13,291 nucleotides of DNA, taken from Deferribacteres bacterium (GTDB lineage Bacteria > Thermosulfidibacterota > Thermosulfidibacteria > Thermosulfidibacterales > Thermosulfidibacteraceae). Positions 7,518-13,291 of this stretch are shown here, piece by piece (within the stretch, counting starts at the first letter, position 1; the number at the start of each line of letters is the position of its first letter). The stretch covers positions 1 to 13,291 of the forward strand of contig JAADEW010000013.1 in assembly GCA_013153205.1 (NCBI GenBank), given 5' to 3'. A model generated the notes under the pieces. That model saw nothing but the letters and a program-made list of their open reading frames with translations, did no database searches and was not told where the DNA came from. A program made the translations under genes and the position numbers.

Positions 7518-9413
7518 ATGTTGAAGCTGATACTTGCGGTTATACTCATACCCCTTGCGGGAGCTATGATAAATGGACTTTTCTGCTGGAAGACGAAAAG
7601 GAAGGCTCATTTAATAGCCGTTCCTGCTATAGCCATACCCGCTGTTATATCCCTTGTCCTTTTCTGGAAGGTGGCTCACGGTCAGAGGTTTGACGGAACC
7701 TTTTACTGGTGGATAAGCGTTGGAAACTTCAGGATACCCATTGGGTTTTTGCTGGATGAGCTTTCTGCGGTTATGATAGTTACCGTTACCTTTGTGGCTA
7801 CATGGATTCACATATACTCCATAGGCTATATGGACCACGAGACCGATAGGGGATACGCCAAGTATTTCTGCTATCTCAACTTTTTCGTCTTCTTTATGCT
7901 TACCCTTGTGCTTGCAAACAATTACCTTTTGATGTTCGTTGGATGGGAAGGTGTGGGTCTGTGCTCTTACCTTCTCATCGGCTACTGGTATGAGAAGGCT
8001 TCTGCCGCTAATGCCGGTATGAAGGCTTTTATCACCAACAGGGTTGGTGACTTTGGCTTTATGATAGCCCTTTTCCTCCTTTACAAGCATCTGGGAAGCC
8101 TGATTTATCACGATGTTTTTGCCAGTGCCCATGAGCTTACCCTGCCTCTGGCAACCCTTATAACCCTGCTCCTTTTCATGGGTGCTACGGGAAAATCGGC
8201 TCAGATTCCACTTTATGTGTGGTTGCCTGATGCCATGGAAGGTCCCACTCCGGTTTCTTCGTTGATACACGCTGCTACCATGGTTACGGCTGGTGTTTAC
8301 ATGGTGGCAAGGTCCCATGTCCTTTACAACCTTGCTCCCTTCTCCATGGAGGTAGTGGCTTCCATAGGTGCCGCCACTGCCATGTTTGCGGCGTCCATGG
8401 CTCTCGTTAACAACGATTTGAAAAGGGTGCTTGCCTACTCTACCGTTAGTCAGCTTGGATACATGTTTGTGGGAGTGGGTGTGGGCGCTTATGCAGCGGG
8501 TGTGTTCCATCTGTTTACCCATGCGTTCTTCAAGGGGCTTATGTTCCTCTGTGCCGGTTCTGTTATGCATGCGCTTCACGGTGAGCTTGACATGCAGAAG
8601 ATGGGCGGCCTTTACAACAAGATGAAGATAACGGCTATAACCTTTATCATAGGTGCACTCGCCATATCTGGAGTGCCTCCGCTTGCAGGATTCTGGTCCA
8701 AGGATTCTATACTGCATCACGCTTTCGTAAGCGGGCACAAGATTATCTGGTTCGTGGGAACGGTGACCGCGGCTATGACGGCATTTTACATGTTCAGGCT
8801 TATATTCCTCACCTTCTTTGGCGAGCCGAGGGACAAACACATTTACGAAATAGCTCATGAAAATCCGCCCGTTATGACCATTCCGCTTATGGTGCTTGCG
8901 TTCTTCTCTGCTACGGTTGGACTTCTGGCTCTTCTTCCCGGTGGAGGGTTTGAGGGCTTCCTCAACAGGTTGTTTGAAGCGGCGCATCACGGAGCCGAAC
9001 ATGCGGCTCACGGTGGACATGAAGCGGGTGGAGCTGCCGTTCTCATCTTGATTTCGGTGCTGGTTGCTTTTATGGGAATCGGGCTTGCCTATGCCATGTA
9101 TATGAAACACACTCCGGACCCCAAGAAACTTACGGAGAGGTTCAGGCCTATATACACACTGCTTTACAACAGGTATTATGTGGATGAGCTCTACTTCGCC
9201 CTTTTCATAAATCCCACTGTTGGTATCTCAAGGCATGTGCTGTGGAAGATAGTGGATGTTCTTATTATAGATGGTATCGTTAACGGAGTGGCGCGTCTCT
9301 GTTCTCTTGTTGGCAATCTTATAAGAAAGATTCACACTGGTTTTATTCCGGACTACGCCTGGGCCATTCTCGTTGGAATTATAATTGTTTGTGGACTGAA
9401 AATTATCTTTTGA
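7518..9413 (+). CDS. nuoL: NADH-quinone oxidoreductase subunit L (distal antiporter-like pump)
   Basis: This is the proton-pumping subunit at the far end of the membrane arm, homologous to MrpA. From ATG 7518 it has 631 residues, close to E. coli (613). Key residues are in place: E144 in GWEGVG, K226 in GKSAQ, H251, H331 and H335, K339 in FFKG, and K395 in WSKD. The PLYVWLPDAMEGPTPVSSLI motif spans 231-250. After the antiporter core comes a His-rich loop (H490, H491, H495, H498, H501). A long stretch then ends in the conserved RPIYTLLYNRYYVDELY block (543-559) and a last helix, as expected for the lateral helix that runs along the membrane arm. Eleven bases separate it from nuoK and eleven from nuoM. 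Confidence 0.98.
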   Translation: MLKLILAVILIPLAGAMINGLFCWKTKRKAHLIAVPAIAIPAVISLVLFWKVAHGQRFDGTFYWWISVGNFRIPIGFLLDELSAVMIVTVTFVATWIHIYSIGYMDHETDRGYAKYFCYLNFFVFFMLTLVLANNYLLMFVGWEGVGLCSYLLIGYWYEKASAANAGMKAFITNRVGDFGFMIALFLLYKHLGSLIYHDVFASAHELTLPLATLITLLLFMGATGKSAQIPLYVWLPDAMEGPTPVSSLIHAATMVTAGVYMVARSHVLYNLAPFSMEVVASIGAATAMFAASMALVNNDLKRVLAYSTVSQLGYMFVGVGVGAYAAGVFHLFTHAFFKGLMFLCAGSVMHALHGELDMQKMGGLYNKMKITAITFIIGALAISGVPPLAGFWSKDSILHHAFVSGHKIIWFVGTVTAAMTAFYMFRLIFLTFFGEPRDKHIYEIAHENPPVMTIPLMVLAFFSATVGLLALLPGGGFEGFLNRLFEAAHHGAEHAAHGGHEAGGAAVLILISVLVAFMGIGLAYAMYMKHTPDPKKLTERFRPIYTLLYNRYYVDELYFALFINPTVGISRHVLWKIVDVLIIDGIVNGVARLCSLVGNLIRKIHTGFIPDYAWAILVGIIIVCGLKIIF

Positions 9414-9424
9414 GGGGTTAGGTT

Positions 9425-10987
9425 ATGGAGATGGGAAACTTTCCAATACTGAGTGTGCTTACCTTCTTCCCCCTTGTGGGAGTTGCTATAATAGCTTTCA
9501 TAAACAGGGAGAATGTGAATGTTATAAGGTGGACCGCTTTCGTTATTTCGGTTATTGAGTTCATTATCTCAATACCGCTGTATTTTGCCTTTAAGCTGGG
9601 GACCCCTCAGTTTCAGTTTGTGGAAAAGCTGCCCTGGATAAAGTCCTGGGGAGCTTATTATTACATGGGTATTGACGGTATTACCCTGTTTCTGGTGCTT
9701 CTCACCACATTCCTTACCATGCTCAGCATTCTGGCTTCCTGGAGCATAAACAAAAGGGTAAAAGAATACATGATTTCCTTCCTCTTTCTTGAAACCACCA
9801 TGATAGGCGTTTTCTGTGCTCTGGACTTGCTCCTGTTCTACCTCTTCTGGGAAGTGATGCTTATTCCCATGTTCCTTTTGATTGGTGTATGGGGAGGTCC
9901 CAGAAGAGTCTATGCCGCCATTAAGTTCTTCCTTTATACCATGGTGGGTTCTGTGCTTATGCTTGGAGCCATAATCTACCTTTACTGGATGCACTATAAG
10001 GCTACAGGCACCCTTTCCTTTGAGCTTATGGAACTGCTGAAGTTGAAGCTTGACCCGAGGGTTGTGCCTTTCCTCTTTCTGGCTTTTGCCCTTGCTTTTG
10101 CCATAAAGGTGCCCATGTGGCCCTTCCATACATGGCTTCCGGATGCTCACGTTGAAGCACCCACGGCTGGTTCGGTTATCCTTGCCGGTATCCTTCTTAA
10201 GATGGGAACTTACGGTTTTATGAGGTTCTGCATGCCTTTCTTCCCGGCTGCCGTTCAGAAGTTTGCGATACTCTTCCTTGCATTAGCAGTTATAGGTATC
10301 ATATACGGTGCCCTTGTGGCTCTGGTTCAGGAGGATATCAAAAAGCTTGTGGCATACTCTTCCGTTTCCCACCTTGGCACCTGTATGCTGGGCCTTTTTG
10401 CGCTGAACCTGCAGAGTGTTTCCGGTGGGCTTTTGCAGATGATTAACCACGGAATCTCAACGGGAGCCCTCTTTCTGTTGGTGGGTATGATTTACGACAG
10501 ACGCCACACCAGATTGATAAAGGAGTACGGTGGTATCGCCAAGGTGATGCCCATTTACGCCACATTCTTTATGATAGCGGTCTTTTCCTCATGCGGACTT
10601 CCCGGATTAAACGGTTTTGTGGGTGAGTTTCTAACCCTTCTGGGGGCTTTCAAGACTTATCCGTTGTTCGCCGTTTTAGGCGCTACAGCAACGGTTTTGT
10701 CTGCGGCATACCTTTTGTGGATGTATAAAAGGGTCTTCTTCCACGAGATTACCAACCCTGAGAACATGAAGCTCAAAGACCTCAATCTCAGGGAGTTTAT
10801 AATAATGGTTCTGATAGTTATACCCATGTTCTGGATTGGGCTTTATCCCAAGCCTTTCCTTGAGAGGATGCAGCCTTCCGTTGAGGCTTTCATCAAACTT
10901 GCCAAGGGAGAAAAGTCTGTGGTTTATCAGATGGAAGGCAGAAAAGTTAACCTTGCATCTTTGATTTCTGAAAAACTTGAGAGGTAG
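9425..10987 (+). CDS. nuoM: NADH-quinone oxidoreductase subunit M (antiporter-like pump)
   Basis: This is the middle proton-pumping subunit, with fourteen helices in the family. It has 520 residues (E. coli 509). Visible essentials are E143 in LFWEVMLIPMF, K228 in IKVPMWPFHTWLPDAHVEAP, K259 in the next helix, H342 in INHGIS, and E401 in GFVGEFLTLLGAF. E401 corresponds to the terminal Glu used in place of Lys in NuoM. The QEDIKKLVAYSSVSHLG motif (302-318) is also present. The C-terminal 25-30 residues are charged and variable. The start ATG 9425 has GAGGGG (9412-9417), overlapping the nuoL stop, seven bases upstream. A second in-frame ATG at 9431 is possible but less well spaced. Confidence 0.98.
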   Translation: MEMGNFPILSVLTFFPLVGVAIIAFINRENVNVIRWTAFVISVIEFIISIPLYFAFKLGTPQFQFVEKLPWIKSWGAYYYMGIDGITLFLVLLTTFLTMLSILASWSINKRVKEYMISFLFLETTMIGVFCALDLLLFYLFWEVMLIPMFLLIGVWGGPRRVYAAIKFFLYTMVGSVLMLGAIIYLYWMHYKATGTLSFELMELLKLKLDPRVVPFLFLAFALAFAIKVPMWPFHTWLPDAHVEAPTAGSVILAGILLKMGTYGFMRFCMPFFPAAVQKFAILFLALAVIGIIYGALVALVQEDIKKLVAYSSVSHLGTCMLGLFALNLQSVSGGLLQMINHGISTGALFLLVGMIYDRRHTRLIKEYGGIAKVMPIYATFFMIAVFSSCGLPGLNGFVGEFLTLLGAFKTYPLFAVLGATATVLSAAYLLWMYKRVFFHEITNPENMKLKDLNLREFIIMVLIVIPMFWIGLYPKPFLERMQPSVEAFIKLAKGEKSVVYQMEGRKVNLASLISEKLER

Positions 10988-10993
10988 AGGAGG
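10987..10993 (+). promoter_or_regulatory. Ribosome binding site deciding the nuoN start
   Basis: GAGGAGG, starting at the last base of the nuoM stop TAG, lies four bases before ATG 10998. The reading frame is open back to a TTG at 10977 inside nuoM, but this site cannot serve that codon. Confidence 0.8.
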
Positions 10994-10997
10994 CGTC

Positions 10998-12413
10998 ATG
11001 GTGCTCGCCAGCACAAAAGACATATATCTTATATTACCTGAGATAGCCCTTCTTGTGACTGCGGCGGTTGTGGTCATAGTTGATGCTTACAGCAGGAAGC
11101 GGGGAAGCTTTTTGAATATACTGAGCTCAATAGGCGTAATCGTGGCGGCTTATCTGAACTTCAAGCTATACGGAGACCACGGTTATGCCTTTGGTTCCAT
11201 AATATACAGGGATAAGCTTGCCTACTTTGCCAACTATGTCTTTCTTTTCTGTGCTTTTATAACATGCTTTTATGCCAGAGATTACCTTTTGAGGGAGAAC
11301 AGGGATTACGGCGAGTTTTATGCCCTTGTGCTTTTTGCCACTCTTTCCATGATGTTTGTTGCTTCTTCCGCATCTCTTTTGATGTTTTTCCTCTCTCTTG
11401 AAGTGGTCTCCGTGTGCCTTTATGCTCTGGCTGGTTTTGTAAGGGACAGGGATTTGTGTGTTGAATCAGCTCTGAAGTATCTTCTGGTTGGAGCTTTTTC
11501 GGCGGCTTTCTCTGTTTTGGGTATGGCAATGGTCTATTACGCCGCCGGTTCCCTTGATATATCCGCCATATCCAGGGCTGACATAACTCCGTTTCTGGCA
11601 GTGGGACTTGTGCTCTTTGCGGTTTCTATATTCTTCAAGCTTTCCGCTGCTCCTTTCCACTTCTGGGCTCCCGATGTCTATCAGGGTGCACCGGCTCCTG
11701 TGACTGGCTTTATGATGACGGCGGCGAAGGCGGCTATCTTCTTCTTTGTGGTGCGGTTTTTCATGATGGCTTTAGGGGTGAAGGAACTGTGGCTTTCTGT
11801 GCTGATATTCGTTTCCGTGGTCTCCATGGTTATCGGCAACTTCTCCGCCATAAGGCAGATGGATGTGAAAAGGCTTCTTGCCTACTCCTCAATAGCCCAT
11901 GCCGGATATGCCATGGTGGCTATAGCTTCCGGAACCAAGTATGGTGAGGTGGCGACCGTCTTTTATGCTGTTGCCTACTGCCTCATGAATCTGGGAGCTT
12001 TTGCGGTGATAAGCGTTCTTGCCGGCAAAGACGAAAGATACGTGAACCTTGAAGACCTTCAGGGTGTTGCTGTGGAGCATCCTGTTCTTGCCGCCGCTTT
12101 AGGTGTCTTCCTCTTTTCCCTTGCCGGTATGCCGGGAACTATAGGATTTATCAGCAAGTTTTATGCTTTTGCCGCGGCTTTCAAGGCGGGGCTCTACGGG
12201 CTTGTGCTTTTTGCGCTTATAAACAGTGCCATAGCCGCGTATTACTACCTCAAAGTGGTGTATTACATGTTCATGAGGGAGCCTAAAAAGAGCATAAACG
12301 TTCAGGTAGGCGTGGCTACGGGTATTGCCGTTCTTCTGCTTGTGGCTGTTGTTATTCAGAGCGGAATTACCCCGGATTATCTCTTTAACTTTGCCAGAAT
12401 GAGCCTTCCTTGA
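10998..12413 (+). CDS. nuoN: NADH-quinone oxidoreductase subunit N (antiporter-like pump)
   Basis: This is the proton-pumping subunit nearest the heel, with fourteen helices. From ATG 10998 it has 471 residues (E. coli 485). It begins with the family pattern LPEIALLVTAAVVVIVDAY (13-31). Key residues are E135 in FLSLEVVSVCLYAL, K160, K214 in FKLSAAPFHFWAPDVYQGAP, K244 in the following helix, K291 in MDVKRLLAYSS, and K387 in GFISKFYAF. All match the proton-path Glu and Lys of the family. It is normally the last gene of a nuo operon, and here the tight spacing also ends with it. Thirty bases follow before the next gene, and no hairpin-plus-T terminator was seen there. Confidence 0.97.
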   Translation: MVLASTKDIYLILPEIALLVTAAVVVIVDAYSRKRGSFLNILSSIGVIVAAYLNFKLYGDHGYAFGSIIYRDKLAYFANYVFLFCAFITCFYARDYLLRENRDYGEFYALVLFATLSMMFVASSASLLMFFLSLEVVSVCLYALAGFVRDRDLCVESALKYLLVGAFSAAFSVLGMAMVYYAAGSLDISAISRADITPFLAVGLVLFAVSIFFKLSAAPFHFWAPDVYQGAPAPVTGFMMTAAKAAIFFFVVRFFMMALGVKELWLSVLIFVSVVSMVIGNFSAIRQMDVKRLLAYSSIAHAGYAMVAIASGTKYGEVATVFYAVAYCLMNLGAFAVISVLAGKDERYVNLEDLQGVAVEHPVLAAALGVFLFSLAGMPGTIGFISKFYAFAAAFKAGLYGLVLFALINSAIAAYYYLKVVYYMFMREPKKSINVQVGVATGIAVLLLVAVVIQSGITPDYLFNFARMSLP

Positions 12414-12438
12414 AGTAGCGGCTTTATCCATATATTGT
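12410..12438 (+). promoter_or_regulatory. Possible weak promoter before the GAF-protein gene
   Basis: TTGAAG (12410-12415, overlapping the nuoN stop) and TATTGT (12433-12438) resemble -35 and -10 boxes with a 17-base spacer, each matching four of six consensus bases. Transcription would start about at the ATG at 12444, giving a nearly leaderless message. This fits the lack of a good Shine-Dalgarno. An alternative -10 is TATATT at 12431. The evidence is pattern only and could be chance in AT-rich sequence. Confidence 0.25.
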
Positions 12439-12443
12439 AGGGT

Positions 12444-13291
12444 ATGGGGAAGTTTTCGCTGTCTGAACTTTTGAGGGAGGCTTCTATCGTAAATACCGCC
12501 TCCGATTTGAAGTCCTTTCTGAAAAGCCTTTCCTCTGCTCTGAAGGCGGAAAAGGTTGTTCTTGAAGTGGGGGACAAAAGGTTTACCGCTTCATCTGCTA
12601 AAAGGGTGAAAGGAGAGCCGGATTATCAGTGTGAATTTAACGTAAATGGTGTTAAATGTTCTTTTTCCGTGTATGCTTCTTCCATATCCGACCTCAAATC
12701 TCTGGAAGAGGTAAGCCGGCTCGTTGTTATGGTCTCCTCAAAGGTATATTTTGCCGCGGAAGCGAAGAGGCTTAAAAAGAAGTTTATTCAATCGGATGTG
12801 CTCTGGGAGCCTTTTGTCTCTTCAACGCGTCTTGAAAGGCTTATAAGGCTTCTTCCCGGATATATTGCCCGCTTTCTTGAAGTTGATGGAGTGGCTATTA
12901 CCATTACAACAGGGGAGGGTATTAACCTTAAAGGGTTCTGGAGCAAGACCGGTGATACTGAGGAGAAGCTTCTTAAAACCCACAAGAGATTGTGTGTTAC
13001 CATTGAAGGATTTGGTTCAGGGGTGCTGGGACATCTTGATGTTTATTCCAGAAAAGCCATTGATGAGAGGGACCCACTTATAGATTTCGTTTCACACAAG
13101 CTTTCTGCGTGTTTTGCCGTTTTTCTGGATAGAGAAAAGCTTGAGGAAAAGCTTGAGTATTTCCATCTCTTTTTCCGCATAGGAAACCTCTTCAGAAGAA
13201 CTTCCCAGTTCAGAAAAAGGGTGGAGCTTGCTCTTTGGGCTTTGTGCAGTGAGGGGGAAGGTTTTGGCTTCAGGGAGGCGGCGTATTTTAA
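12444..13291 (+). CDS. Protein with tandem GAF-like domains, probable cytoplasmic sensor; 3' end outside window
   Basis: An open frame from ATG 12444 to the window edge gives 282 complete codons with no stop. An in-frame TAG at 12438 sets ATG 12444 as the first possible start. No transmembrane segment or signal peptide is seen, so it is probably cytoplasmic. Residues about 15-110 and 125-230 each look like a degenerate GAF domain: alternating beta and helix, ending in helices EEVSRLVVMVSSKVYFAAEA and DFVSHKLSACFAVFLD. Each is followed by a charged helix (KRLKKKF, REKLEEKLE) that could be a linker coiled coil. From about 250, ALCSEGEGFGFREAAYF resembles the TAGEGLGFNRAMLF-type start of GAF domains in sensor kinases and similar regulators, so a third GAF begins as the window ends. 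The output domain (kinase, GGDEF, phosphatase or other) is unseen. Codon use matches its neighbours. The GAF call is inference from pattern. Confidence 0.7.
   Translation, partial: MGKFSLSELLREASIVNTASDLKSFLKSLSSALKAEKVVLEVGDKRFTASSAKRVKGEPDYQCEFNVNGVKCSFSVYASSISDLKSLEEVSRLVVMVSSKVYFAAEAKRLKKKFIQSDVLWEPFVSSTRLERLIRLLPGYIARFLEVDGVAITITTGEGINLKGFWSKTGDTEEKLLKTHKRLCVTIEGFGSGVLGHLDVYSRKAIDERDPLIDFVSHKLSACFAVFLDREKLEEKLEYFHLFFRIGNLFRRTSQFRKRVELALWALCSEGEGFGFREAAYF

Noticed and set aside
7611..9110. A 499-codon open frame on the minus strand opposite nuoL
   Set aside because: It is fully inside nuoL, gives a His/Lys/Gly-rich product without recognisable domains, and has no ribosome site. It is a by-product of the codon pattern of a membrane protein on the other strand.
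12414..12443. Transcription terminator after nuoN
   Set aside because: No GC-rich hairpin followed by a T run can be found in the gap or in the first bases of the next gene.
12428..12447. Inverted repeat CCATA / TATGG around the start of the GAF-protein gene, with the ATG in one arm
   Set aside because: Only five pairs with a ten-base loop, expected often by chance and too weak to call an operator or a start-blocking hairpin.

Overview
The window holds one continuous, tightly packed operon for the proton-pumping NADH:quinone oxidoreductase (respiratory complex I, NDH-1), all on the plus strand. The gene order is nuoCD(partial)-E-F-G-H-I-J-K-L-M-N. It is followed by the start of an unrelated gene for a cytoplasmic protein with repeated GAF-like domains, which runs off the right edge. 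nuoA, nuoB and most of the nuoC part are presumably to the left of the window.

The organism is a bacterium with a complete NADH-linked complex I. Heavy use of AGG/AGA for Arg and ATA for Ile, mid-range GC, and gene junctions of 0-11 bases suggest a streamlined, possibly thermophilic lineage (for example an Aquificota-like or other deep-branching thermophile). That placement is inference from codon habits only and is weak.

Layout: 1-1290 is the end of a NuoC-NuoD fusion, open to the left edge, followed by nuoE (1287-1775), nuoF (1785-3056) and nuoG (3060-5264). These make the peripheral arm: NADH oxidation at FMN in NuoF, the electron wire through NuoE/F/G, and the quinone site at NuoD. nuoH (5273-6280) is the membrane heel and nuoI (6281-6697) carries the two last-but-one 4Fe-4S clusters. 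nuoJ, nuoK, nuoL, nuoM and nuoN (6701-12413) are the membrane arm with the antiporter-like pumps. All the iron-sulphur ligands checked in E, F, G and I, and the key membrane Glu/Lys residues checked in K, L, M and N, are present, so the complex looks functional. NuoB, with cluster N2, is outside the window.

At nearly every junction the Shine-Dalgarno sequence touches or contains the upstream stop codon, which suggests translational coupling and fixes several start codons (nuoF 1785, nuoL 7518, nuoN 10998). The pattern ends after nuoN. The next gene has a 30-base gap, no good Shine-Dalgarno, and a weak promoter-like pair placed so that the transcript could be nearly leaderless. No RNA genes, mobile elements, CRISPR arrays or clear terminators were seen, and no non-coding stretch exceeds about 30 bases. 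Apart from the GAF-protein gene at the right edge, this is an ordinary and well-understood region.
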